Source: Seonamhaeicola sp. ML3 (lineage in GTDB: Bacteria > Bacteroidota > Bacteroidia > Flavobacteriales > Flavobacteriaceae). From it: 64,000 bases of DNA. The notes beneath the pieces were generated by a model. That model ran no database searches and had not been told where the DNA came from. It saw only the letters and a program-made list of their open reading frames with translations. A program made the translations under genes and the position numbers. The stretch spans positions 1,426,001 through 1,490,000 of the forward strand of contig NZ_CP096884.1 of assembly GCF_023273855.1 (NCBI RefSeq). Reading direction: 5' to 3'. This document shows, piece by piece, positions 53,506-60,621 of this stretch. Each line of letters starts with the position of its first letter. Positions within the stretch are counted from its first letter, which is position 1.

Positions 53506-54054
53506 ATGAGCACATTTAATGTTCCAAAACGAGAAGAAGTAAGTGAAAATAATCAAGCCATTTTCGATCACTTAGAAAAAGCTGTAGGCTTTGTTCCTAA
53601 CCTATATGCAACTTATGCACATAGTAATACGGCCCTAGAAAACTATTTAAATTTTTCAAATGCTAAAACGTCACTTTCTGCCAAAGAAAAGGAAGTTGTA
53701 AACCTTGCTGTTAGTGAAGTAAACCAATGTGTTTATTGTTTGTCTGCACATACAGCAATAGGCAAAATGAACGGATTTACAGATGAGCAAATCTTGGAAT
53801 TACGCTCTGGTAAAGCATCTTTCGACAACAAACTTGATGCTTTAGCGCAATTGGCTAAGAACATTACAGAGAATAGAGGTGCTACAGACCAAGCGGTTAT
53901 TGAAAACTTCTTAAGCGCAGGTTACACCAAAGGAAGTATTGTCGATGTAATTTCTTTGGTAGGCGATAAAACCATATCTAACTACCTCCATAAAACGACA
54001 AACGTACCAGTAGATTTTCCAGTTGTTGAGCCATTGTCACTTGTAGGGGTTTAA
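53506..54054 (+). CDS. Carboxymuconolactone decarboxylase (AhpD-like) family protein
   Basis: A 182-residue all-helical protein with the AhpD-type redox motif C-V-Y-C-L-S-A-H near residues 78-85, surrounded by KEKEVVNLAVSEVNQ. Such proteins reduce peroxiredoxin-like partners or act as alkylhydroperoxidase-type enzymes. The promoter is AraC-like. The cupredoxin-like gene follows after 59 nt and is probably in the same transcript. Confidence 0.88.
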   Translation: MSTFNVPKREEVSENNQAIFDHLEKAVGFVPNLYATYAHSNTALENYLNFSNAKTSLSAKEKEVVNLAVSEVNQCVYCLSAHTAIGKMNGFTDEQILELRSGKASFDNKLDALAQLAKNITENRGATDQAVIENFLSAGYTKGSIVDVISLVGDKTISNYLHKTTNVPVDFPVVEPLSLVGV

Positions 54055-54113
54055 AACATTCAGAATCAAATAAATATTAGAATAAATAGTAATAATAATA
54101 AATAATTTAAAAA

Positions 54114-54503
54114 ATGAATAGAGTAATTGCAATTTTAGTAGTAGCATTAGGGTTTGCTTTAAACGGTAATGCACAAGACACCATGATGAAAAAAGAAGCT
54201 GTAAAAACGATAGCTTTAGAGCAAACACCAGGTGAGTTTACACAAAAGGGATTAACTGTTAGCGAAGGGTCTTATATTTTTGAAATAAGCAACAATCATT
54301 CTGGTACAGACGTTGGGTTTGTATTGGTGCCTAAGGGTAAAGATGCCAGTAACGCAGAAAACCACATAAAAACTGCGTATGTTACTGCCGTTGTAAAAGA
54401 AGGAAACGTAGAAACCTCTAATGCAACTAAGCTGTCTAAAGGAGAGTACGTGTACTTTTGTCCTCTAAACAAAACACCGCAATACACACTTACAGTAGAG
54501 TAA
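54114..54503 (+). CDS. Exported cupredoxin-like protein
   Basis: A 129-residue protein with a signal peptide (ending GNAQ) and one beta-sandwich domain ending GEYVYFCPLNKTPQYTLTVE. This resembles the cupredoxin C-terminal copper loop with Cys, but the expected His/Met ligands around it are unclear, so copper binding is not assured. Co-transcription with the AhpD-like gene suggests a stress-linked extracytoplasmic role. A terminator follows. Confidence 0.7.
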   Translation: MNRVIAILVVALGFALNGNAQDTMMKKEAVKTIALEQTPGEFTQKGLTVSEGSYIFEISNNHSGTDVGFVLVPKGKDASNAENHIKTAYVTAVVKEGNVETSNATKLSKGEYVYFCPLNKTPQYTLTVE

Positions 54504-54526
54504 ATTTCGAATTTTAAATAATAGCA

Positions 54527-54560
54527 GAAAAAGGTTGTCTTGTTATAGGCGACCTTTTTT
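54527..54560 (+). terminator. Terminator after the cupredoxin-like gene
   Basis: AAAAAGGTTG pairs with CGACCTTTTT (one G-T pair) over an 11-nt loop, followed by T residues. Confidence 0.65.
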
Positions 54561-54572
54561 GTTATAACAACT

Positions 54573-55409
54573 TTAGACTTGAATTTCTAAATTCAGGTTT
54601 GAAAAATAAACCCCTTGATGATTCATAAAAGTATCCTGTTGTTTATTTAGCTCTAAAGTTTCACCACTATAAGTAGTTGCAGGCAAACCAATTTCTTGGT
54701 AAATACAAGCTGTGGCAGCATAATCCCAAATGCTACCACCGCCCAGGTCTTTTTTTGGAAGTTTTATGAAACAGGCTGGTCCGTTTTCTAAAACTGAAAT
54801 AGCACACATTACGGCGCCTTTACCAGCTATTTCTTTAATGTTGGTTAAGCCTAAACGCGTTTTGTGATTATTCAGAATTTTTACGATTTTTTCAGATTCA
54901 GGCGTGTTGCTCAAAGTCTTATCGGTTAAGTAAGTTAAATAATAATTAGTATTATTAATGGCCCAAGGTTTTTTGTTTTTAAACACACACTGTCCTTTAA
55001 TGGCATGATATAGGGTTTCTGAAACTGGGTCAAAAACAACGCCAATTAAAGGGGTGCCTTCATTAGAGACTAAAGCAATAGACACCGAAAACCCACTAGT
55101 TTTGTTAATAAAGGCCAATGTACCATCTATAGGGTCGACACACCAAAAGCAATCTTTTTCAAAACGGCTGCCGTTATCGTCGGTTTCCTCGGTTAGTAAA
55201 CCAATATTAAATGTGTTGCAAGTTGGCATCAAATACGATAAAATAATAGCTTCACATTCGTAATCCACTTTTGTAACTACTTGCGAGGCATAGTTTGAAC
55301 CACCTTTCTTTTGCTCCACAAGAACATCTTCATTCATATACTTCTGAATGACTTTACCCGCAGAAAGTGCAGCTTCAATAGCAATATTTGCTAATTGTTG
55401 TAAATCCAT
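54573..55409 (-). CDS. Inositol monophosphatase superfamily phosphatase (CysQ-like)
   Basis: A 278-residue magnesium-dependent phosphatase. Metal-site motifs are LTEETDDNG, DPIDGTLAFI and GGSIWDYAATA. It is most like 3'(2'),5'-bisphosphate nucleotidase CysQ, with an insert in the first half. The start overlaps the upstream kinase-fold gene by 1 nt, so the two act in one transcript, perhaps phosphorylating and dephosphorylating a common small metabolite (inference). Confidence 0.83.
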   Translation of the reverse strand: MDLQQLANIAIEAALSAGKVIQKYMNEDVLVEQKKGGSNYASQVVTKVDYECEAIILSYLMPTCNTFNIGLLTEETDDNGSRFEKDCFWCVDPIDGTLAFINKTSGFSVSIALVSNEGTPLIGVVFDPVSETLYHAIKGQCVFKNKKPWAINNTNYYLTYLTDKTLSNTPESEKIVKILNNHKTRLGLTNIKEIAGKGAVMCAISVLENGPACFIKLPKKDLGGGSIWDYAATACIYQEIGLPATTYSGETLELNKQQDTFMNHQGVYFSNLNLEIQV

Positions 55410-56359
55410 TACTGTAGATTTTTAACGACTTTAGCGGTAATACGTTCACTATAGCTATTAATTTTCCAATGACCGGGACTCCATCCTTTTAAAAACCTAT
55501 GGAAATCTGCCCAGGCAACGTGGTACAAAACGCGCCATTCGTTTTCCAAAGCCTCATTTTTTTTGCCAAGAGCTTTGTGTAAGTGATTAAAATAGGTGTC
55601 TAAAACTTGTTGTTCTAAACGCTCACAATCACTTTCGTAAAGACAACTCCCAACAAAATAAGCGACATCTTTCATACCGCATCCACCACCAACATATTGA
55701 AAATCTACACCAGCGACTTCTCCATTGTTTGAAAAACAAAAGTTTGCCAATTTTGCATCGCCGTGAACGAAGGTTTTAAAAGTACAATCATTCAATTTTG
55801 CATCGATTTTAGAAGCTGTAGTTTTTAAGGCCATATCCTCTAAAATTTCAAGTTCTTGAGGTCGGGTATCTAAGTGCCAATAGGTGCCAATGTCCCAAAG
55901 TCCGTTAGGTTCTTTTCTTAAATAGCTAGTATGAAATTGAGCCAACCATTCCAAGCATTTATCAATATCCTGCCATGTTACACTTTGTTTTCGCAATGGA
56001 AAACCCGCTTTATCCAAATCTTCCAGAATTATAAGGACTTCATCTTGATGATGCGCTACAGCAATGCATTTTGGTAAACGAGCCATACTAGAATTAGCGT
56101 ACTTGGTGTACCAAGTGGTTTCAACCTGATAAGATTTTAATTTTCTTAGATGCCCGATGTCGCTATTCCATCCTCTTGGGTGTTTGCTTTTTTGGGGTAG
56201 TTGCACATGTTTAACAACAACGCTTTCTAAAGCTGAATCTTCGAGGGAAACTCGAATAATTTTACCATAACCACTCCATAGTTCTTGAATAACTTCCTTT
56301 TCTTTTAAAGATGATGCGCCAGTGGTTTGTAGAATTATGGATTTGAAATAATTATTCAT
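55409..56359 (-). CDS. Kinase-fold phosphotransferase (ecdysteroid-kinase/choline-kinase-like)
   Basis: A 316-residue aminoglycoside-phosphotransferase-fold protein with catalytic loop [12 protein letters not shown] (HGDxKxxN) and metal motif VDFQYVGGG. An N-terminal segment with [13 protein letters not shown]-like nucleotide-binding character precedes it. The substrate is unknown; related flavobacterial proteins are annotated as oxidoreductase or EcKinase family. Upstream on this strand lies the long noncoding RNA region. Confidence 0.78.
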   Translation of the reverse strand: MNNYFKSIILQTTGASSLKEKEVIQELWSGYGKIIRVSLEDSALESVVVKHVQLPQKSKHPRGWNSDIGHLRKLKSYQVETTWYTKYANSSMARLPKCIAVAHHQDEVLIILEDLDKAGFPLRKQSVTWQDIDKCLEWLAQFHTSYLRKEPNGLWDIGTYWHLDTRPQELEILEDMALKTTASKIDAKLNDCTFKTFVHGDAKLANFCFSNNGEVAGVDFQYVGGGCGMKDVAYFVGSCLYESDCERLEQQVLDTYFNHLHKALGKKNEALENEWRVLYHVAWADFHRFLKGWSPGHWKINSYSERITAKVVKNLQ

Positions 56360-56451
56360 AGGGTTTCAAAGGTAGGGAAAAGTGAATTCAAATAAACCTT
56401 GACTTCAAATTCTACGACAACTCTTCTCTTTAAGCTAAAGCGGTATTATAT

Positions 56452-56484
56452 TTAAAAAAGCGCGCTGAGAATACCTTCGCTTTT
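56452..56484 (-). terminator. Terminator ending the large structured RNA
   Basis: Minus-strand stem AAAAGCG / CGCTTTT with a 15-nt loop followed by TTTT. It separates the RNA from the kinase gene. Confidence 0.6.
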
Positions 56485-57290
56485 AGACAAACTTTCCCAG
56501 GATTATAGCCGTAGCTCTTCCCCGGTTTTCCACGTTTTTCCCATTGCATAGGGAATCACGTACTTGTCTGATGCCTCAATACATTACAACCGTTCGGCAA
56601 CTTAGACTTGGCTTGCATAGAGGCTTTATATCCACGCTTTGCAATTACAAGGGTTGGCTCCCTCACCATTAATAGGCGTCCTCTTTTTGAGGCGGCCTAC
56701 TAGAATGTTCACCGCACAATAAAGGTTTGCGACCTCTATTGTCCCATATATTTCAATGGGTTTAGGCAACTACTAGCTGCTGCAATGCCCGAAGTCTTGT
56801 ACATTTCATTTTTACTCTTCCAATAGAGATTTATCCAATTTTCCTGTGAGGATACTAGGAATCGAACCTAGATATAAAAACCTTTGGCCTAGGAGAAGGG
56901 CTTCGGAAATGGCTCCGTAGATTTTAGCCTACAAAATACCAACCTTCTCCTTGTGTGTTTCCCAACACACGGTATTTCAAGCTACCGAGCAGTTTCCTAC
57001 CGGGTAACTTTAATACTGCAATACGCTCCGTATGGTTGGATGACCAAGACGTAACCCATTACTACAACTTTTCCTGTTGATGTCTCCATCGCAAACCTTT
57101 TTATCGGCTATAAACCCTTATATACTTTAGCAGTTGCCCTTCGTTTATAATGATTTATGTGAGTTGCTTGCTTACATGTACTGTTTCATGAAAAACAGTC
57201 TCTACGCACAGTGCCTGCTTGTAGATTTATCCTTGTTACCAAGTTTATCTAAGGACGATAAGCCGCCCCGTCACGCTATAGTCAAGATTA
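56455..57290 (-). ncRNA. Large, highly structured noncoding RNA of unknown family (about 0.8 kb)
   Basis: There is no credible ORF over more than 800 nt, G+C is higher than in surrounding intergenic DNA, and there are many stable local stems. They include an 11-bp stem 56716-56726/56732-56742, TAGGC+CCTC paired with GAGG+GCCTA (56673-56699), CCTTCTCC/GGAGAAGG (56943-56950 with 56892-56899, closing a 42-nt domain), a 7-bp GTGTGTT hairpin (56953-56970) and a 7-bp ACTGTTT/AAACAGT hairpin (57180-57199). GNRA (GTAA, GAAA) and UACG loops occur. A tRNA-type T-arm, CTAGG-TTCGATT-CCTAG, is at 56855-56871. It follows tRNA-Tyr and a tRNA-like element on the same strand and ends in a terminator. The 5' end is uncertain. 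Confidence 0.6.
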
Positions 57291-57360
57291 AAGAATGACG
57301 ATTTTTTTCAGTGATGAAATCTCGAAAAATCTCACCTTATTTCAATGAACTTTATGTTGC

Positions 57361-57487
57361 GGAACAGATAGGATTCGAACCTATATCTATGCATTTTAAC
57401 TCAATGAATTCTATTTTAAGAAATAGGTTTCGTTGAATTCATAAAATCATTTCAGTGCATTGCATTGACCAACTTTGCTACCGTTCC
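57361..57487 (-). tRNA. tRNA cloverleaf with a 55-nt insertion in the anticodon loop (Phe-GAA-like)
   Basis: Acceptor GGAACGG / CTGTTCC (one G-T), D-arm 57478-57462 with TTGG loop, anticodon stem ATGCA / TGCAT, 4-nt variable loop, T-arm ATAGG-TTCGAAT-CCTAT. All of these are standard. The anticodon loop, however, is 62 nt instead of 7. It starts CTGAAA, as in tRNA-Phe (GAA at 57453-57451), and ends AA. The extra 55 nt fold into a hairpin (ATGAATT/AATTCAT and CTATTT/AAATAG). Discriminator base is G, not the A usual for Phe, and CCA is not encoded. It may be an intron-bearing tRNA, a disrupted pseudo-tRNA or part of the adjacent RNA. Confidence 0.6.
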
Positions 57488-57500
57488 AGTTTTTATCTTG

Positions 57501-57584
57501 TGGGAATTGAAGGATTCGAACCTACTAAGCCTAAAGGCAACAGATTTACAGTCTGCCTCAGCTCTCCAACGCTGACGAATTCCC
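57501..57584 (-). tRNA. tRNA-Tyr (GTA)
   Basis: An 84-nt class II tRNA. Acceptor GGGAATT / AATTCCC, anticodon loop ACTGTAAAT with GTA, long variable arm, T-arm TAGG-TTCGAAT-CCTT. Discriminator A, CCA not encoded. It lies 4 nt downstream of a hairpin that closes the TPR gene, with no separate promoter visible, so co-transcription from the TPR promoter is possible. Confidence 0.93.
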
Positions 57585-57588
57585 TTTT

Positions 57589-57641
57589 AAAATCGGCGAA
57601 GCCTACCCTGAGCGGAGTCGAAGGGTTACTTCGCCGATTTT
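57589..57641 (-). terminator. Hairpin at the end of the TPR gene with a palindromic repeat in its loop
   Basis: Perfect 13-bp arms AAAATCGGCGAAG (57589-57601) and CTTCGCCGATTTT (57629-57641). The 27-nt loop is a dispersed repeat containing CCTGAGCGGAGTCGAAGG. The arm on the gene side overlaps the last codons and stop of the TPR gene. The T run is short (TTTTAAAA), so it may be an RNA-processing hairpin rather than an efficient terminator. Confidence 0.55.
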
Positions 57642-58171
57642 TCAGCTTTCTTGCTTTTCTTTTTCTTTGACTTTTTCTTCTTCTTTTTAGGTTTTATTTT
57701 TTTCTTAACACGGCTCAATTCGTTTTCTACATAGTTAATAATGCAGTTATCAGTTGCTAACTTTAAAGCTGTTTTATAAACTTTAATAGCTGCCTTAAAT
57801 AGGCCCCGCTCTTCTAATAAAACCGCTTTGTAATAGTGTAAAATAGCTTTGTTTACACCTTTTAAAGTCAAAGCAAATGCTATTAGCTTTTCGGCTTCAT
57901 CATAATCTTCATTCCATAGTAAGGTTTGAATGTAGAACGGATATGTTTTTGGCATGTCCATCTCATGTGCCACGGCTTCTGCATAATAGTATTTAGCAGT
58001 TTCGTAATCTTTTAATTGTTCGGCATAAACACGTCCCATTAAGCATAAAGCCTGGGCATCTTTACTGTTATATGACAAAGCGTAGTTCAATGCTTCCAAG
58101 GTTTCTTCTAACTCGTACGGATACGCATCTAAAGCTTTAAACAAATAGTTGTTATGTAAATTATTTTCCAT
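57626..58171 (-). CDS. TPR-repeat protein with poly-lysine tail
   Basis: A 181-residue cytosolic protein of about four tetratricopeptide-like helix pairs (AQALCLMGRVYAEQLKDYETA and KAILHYYKAVLLEERGLFKA). A C-terminal tail of about 27 residues is more than 60% lysine (KPKKKKKKSKKKKSKK). The tail suggests RNA or DNA binding. The gene follows a long structured leader and precedes tRNA-Tyr and the large RNA on the same strand, so a role with these RNAs is conceivable but unproven. No characterised homologue recognised. Confidence 0.75.
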   Translation of the reverse strand: MENNLHNNYLFKALDAYPYELEETLEALNYALSYNSKDAQALCLMGRVYAEQLKDYETAKYYYAEAVAHEMDMPKTYPFYIQTLLWNEDYDEAEKLIAFALTLKGVNKAILHYYKAVLLEERGLFKAAIKVYKTALKLATDNCIINYVENELSRVKKKIKPKKKKKKSKKKKSKKAEKSAK

Positions 58172-58517
58172 TGTTTTTAATAAATATTATCCAGGATGAA
58201 TTGTTCAAATAGTATTGAACAGCCATCTAATTAATGATTAAACCCGTTACGGGTGATTTAAGAGCACAGCTTATGTGTTCTTAAATAGAATCGGAACTAA
58301 ATTATTCTGGGAATAAAAAAAATCCGAAACAGTTGTCTTGCTTCGGATGCTTTTCTGGAAAATATACCTACTTAAAGCAGGTGGGTAGAAAATACCGAAG
58401 CCTCATGAGTGATTCAAAATCACTATACCTATTCCAAAACGGTATACTATGCTGTAACATGGCTTCTTGTTTAAAATTATTATTTCTCTTGACAGTTGTT
58501 TCTTTAAAACTGCGTTG
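58172..58517 (-). ncRNA. Structured leader / attenuator upstream of the TPR gene
   Basis: A 5' domain with a three-stem junction: P1 GAAGCC/GGCTTC (58461-58466 with 58397-58402), P2 TATACC/GGTATA (58441-58446 with 58424-58429), P3 GTGAT/ATCAC (58419-58423 with 58409-58413). A terminator ATCCGAA/TTCGGAT with eight T follows (58342-58348, 58322-58328, T run to 58313). The 3' side of P1 (GCTTCGG, 58395-58401) is perfectly complementary to the terminator's 5' side (CCGAAGC, 58340-58346), so P1 and terminator together exclude an antiterminator. Three further hairpins lie between the terminator and the TPR start. It looks like a riboswitch or attenuator, or a stand-alone roughly 200-nt RNA. Confidence 0.55.
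58313..58348 (-). terminator. Intrinsic terminator within the TPR leader
   Basis: Stem ATCCGAA / TTCGGAT, 13-nt loop, then TTTTTTTT on the minus strand, about 140 nt before the TPR start codon. Confidence 0.75.
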
Positions 58518-58549
58518 CAAAGATTAAAACTATTTTTTAAATAACAAAA
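58518..58549 (-). promoter_or_regulatory. Promoter of the TPR leader
   Basis: Minus-strand TTTTG (58549-58545), 18-nt spacer, TAATCTTTG (58526-58518), near the Bacteroidota consensus with one extra base in the -7 box. Confidence 0.55.
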
Positions 58550-58731
58550 CTTTTTTCAATTTAAATTATTGAAAATCAGTTAGTTATGATAAAATATAAA
58601 ATAAGCAATTCCTGTCCGCTTTTTAGCAGATACTCGAGGTTTATGGCAAAAGTTTGTATCCCAGTTGCTTACACTCCAAAGGCCTATATTTTAGTTTTTA
58701 AAATCTTTACTCAATTAATTCTAAATTTTTT

Positions 58732-58761
58732 CAAAAAAAAACGTCCAACACATGTTGGACG
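58732..58761 (-). terminator. Terminator of the TerB-like gene
   Basis: Perfect palindrome CGTCCAACACATGTTGGACG, followed on the minus strand by TTTTTTTT. Confidence 0.8.
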
Positions 58762-58789
58762 CTTTAAATATGATTGTTTTTAAGATATC

Positions 58790-59221
58790 TTATCTATTCA
58801 TATTCTTTATTTGGTCCACAAAATTGTCTAAATCTGCTTCTTGACTTATTAAAGTAGAAGCTTTATCTATGATGTATTTCACGTTTACCGCGTGAAAACC
58901 AAGTCCAACAGCAATCTTTTTCAGAAGTAATAATTCTGGTTCTCCTTCAATATTATCAACATAAACCATTCTTACTAAATCGTATAAACGCTCTAAACGC
59001 TCATCGTAAGATATTGGTGGATTGATTGGGTGATCATTATAATTCTTTAAAATTGTCTTATAGTCAACTTCATTAATTTCCAATCTATGTGCCAACCTGT
59101 CTAAAAAGGCACGTTCTTCATCGGTAATGATACCATCGGCCATAGCTACTCTTACTATAGCTGCAAAATGGCTTTCGTTACGCTTTTTAAATCCACTATC
59201 AAATAAATCTGAAATCGACAT
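58790..59221 (-). CDS. TerB-like helical protein
   Basis: A 143-residue all-helical protein of the TerB family. It has the acidic metal-binding pattern of the two internal repeats: ADGIITDEERAFLDRLAHRL in the first and LLLKKIAVGLGF in the second. TerB proteins are linked to tellurite and metal stress in operons with TerD-type genes, which are absent here. Stand-alone copies are common and of unknown role. Own terminator. The DnaJ-linked TerB domain at 40638 is a distant relative. Confidence 0.85.
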   Translation of the reverse strand: MSISDLFDSGFKKRNESHFAAIVRVAMADGIITDEERAFLDRLAHRLEINEVDYKTILKNYNDHPINPPISYDERLERLYDLVRMVYVDNIEGEPELLLLKKIAVGLGFHAVNVKYIIDKASTLISQEADLDNFVDQIKNMNR

Positions 59222-59315
59222 ATCTTATTGTTTTTTAGTGCTGCAAACGTACATATTATTTTTAAGATTTTAAACCCAAATTTCAATTTTTTGGGCGCCT
59301 GCATACCTGTGTCAT

Positions 59316-59330
59316 GTTAGGTAACATTTA
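59316..59330 (+). repeat. GTTAGGTAACATTTA boundary repeat (left)
   Basis: Inverted partner of the site at 60325-60339, 14 of 15 positions matching. Together they bound a 1.0-kb unit with the 270-residue gene. Confidence 0.6.
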
Positions 59331-59500
59331 TCCTGAACTTTTTTAGGAAACTAGGCTGAACTTAGAATTTATAGATTACGTCGTCGTACCTCCTCCTTTA
59401 GATTAACATTTATAAAATATAAATAAATTTAAAAATAAACATTAATAAATCAATGTATATCAGTAGGTTAAATTAACAACTTTTGTTTTATACATCTTTG

Positions 59501-60313
59501 TTAGGCGACGTGTTTTCCTAGATTAAATAATGCTTTTATTGACATTCCTAAAACTTCTCTCATTTTTTCAACTTTATCTTTTTCTCTCTGTTCTGGTTTT
59601 AGTTCGTTTTCAATTGTCGAAAATTCAAGTCCAAAATATTGATGAAAACCAACATAAAATAATAAAGTCAGCATATTATGGTTATGCTTAATTAACTCCT
59701 GCATATCTGTTTTAAATTCTTTTGAGTCAATTTGTATTTTCTTACTCTTATCGAAATGGTCTAAATATTTCGGTATAGGTTCTTTAATTGGATAGCCATC
59801 GTAATGCTTTACGCAGTTACAAATCCAATTTATTTTTCGTGTTATAGGAAAATTATGAGTTGTTTTTTTTAATTCAACATCGAATTCGGACTTTAAATAT
59901 TCCGTTGTCGGCAAAAATTTATTGTCAGAATCAATTTCTTTGAAAAATTCATCCATCATCGGAATTAGGTTTTTCAAAAAGCTTTCATATTTGTGAAAAG
60001 CACCAACATACCCTAATCTAACAGTTTCAAAATAATTTTCTTTGTATTCATCTTCGGTTAAATTGAAGAATTGTTTATACTTTGAAAACTTAAGTTCTCT
60101 TTTAAAAATTTGTATGGATTTTAATGAAGCAGGAAAGTAGAACTGAACAAATAAATCTTGATATGAGTGAAATTCGGAAACAAAACTGACTACAAAATCA
60201 AAAAGTTTTTTTCCGAGTGGGTCATTTTGAGTAAGTTCAAAGTTCGGAATTTTTGAAAATTCCTTTTGAAGATTTTCAATTAATAAATCTACAGAGTTTA
60301 CTTTATTTTTCAA
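59501..60313 (-). CDS. Hypothetical protein in a cassette-like unit
   Basis: A 270-residue, soluble, mostly helical protein with many Phe and Lys and no motif I recognise. It starts with TTG at 60313 (MKNKVNSVDLLIENLQKEF). An integron-type core site GTTAGGC lies 20 nt upstream on the coding strand, and its complement GCCTAAC overlaps the stop codon region (59500-59506), the arrangement of a gene cassette. The codons are AT-rich compared with neighbours, fitting recent acquisition. Function unknown. Confidence 0.65.
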   Translation of the reverse strand: MKNKVNSVDLLIENLQKEFSKIPNFELTQNDPLGKKLFDFVVSFVSEFHSYQDLFVQFYFPASLKSIQIFKRELKFSKYKQFFNLTEDEYKENYFETVRLGYVGAFHKYESFLKNLIPMMDEFFKEIDSDNKFLPTTEYLKSEFDVELKKTTHNFPITRKINWICNCVKHYDGYPIKEPIPKYLDHFDKSKKIQIDSKEFKTDMQELIKHNHNMLTLLFYVGFHQYFGLEFSTIENELKPEQREKDKVEKMREVLGMSIKALFNLGKHVA

Positions 60314-60324
60314 TACGGTTTTCC

Positions 60325-60339
60325 TAAATGTTGCCTAAC
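60325..60339 (-). repeat. GTTAGGCAACATTTA boundary repeat (right)
   Basis: Minus-strand copy of the boundary repeat, upstream of the hypothetical gene. It contains an exact GTTRRRY-type core (GTTAGGC). Confidence 0.6.
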
Positions 60340-60414
60340 GTGGAGATAGACTTCCGTTTTAATACTGAAACAAGTTCAGCACAGGTGAAGTTTATCGATT
60401 GCTAAACGCAATTT

Positions 60415-60523
60415 CGATAATTTTTCTGACAAAATCAAGATTAATAACGAGCTACTTCAAACAAAAAATCTTTTCGTTTAAGAGTAGCTAAATCATCTAC
60501 AAAACATATTAGGGGCTTATGTT
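60415..60523 (+). repeat. Direct repeat flanking the cyclase gene, copy 1
   Basis: About 110 bp aligning in the same orientation with 61951-62057 at roughly 70% identity, including CGAYAATTTTT, CAAAAATCTTTT and AGTAGCTAAATCAT blocks. It lies between the hypothetical and cyclase genes in a 308-nt gap. Confidence 0.7.
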
Positions 60524-60621
60524 GTGGTAGATTGTATTAAATATGTGTTATTGATGAGTCACAAACCTCTGTAGTTAGAAATGATTACAGGTTAATTCTA
60601 CGATTTACTATTCCCCAGAAT

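Noticed and set aside
56455-57290. tmRNA (ssrA) or RNase P RNA (rnpB)
   Set aside because: I looked for the tmRNA 5' motif with TTCGAC, a tag ending in LAA, and an acceptor partner for TATCCTC, and found none. The RNase P motifs GAGGAAAGTCC and ACAGAA are also missing.
56455-57290. Group I or group II intron
   Set aside because: A GTGCG and an AGAGACT string are present, but there is no convincing domain V (AGC...GAAA...GTT) and no GACTA/TAGTC P7 pairing with tRNA exons on both sides.
57455-57670. Plus-strand ORF of 71 codons
   Set aside because: It runs through the antisense of tRNA-Tyr and the repeat-bearing hairpin. Its composition is that of the RNA genes, not a protein.
58209-58230. 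Separate sRNA made of the three hairpins after the leader terminator
   Set aside because: The hairpins have no promoter or terminator of their own, so I treat them as part of the leader.
58395-58466. tRNA-Gln, suggested by a TTTTGAA loop on a 5-bp stem next to a D-arm-like hairpin
   Set aside because: No T-arm with TTCRA and no acceptor stem can be formed around it.
58333-58783. Two short plus-strand ORFs (58333-58527 and 58586-58783)
   Set aside because: The first is antisense to the structured leader and its promoter. The second ends inside the terminator of the TerB gene. Neither resembles a protein.
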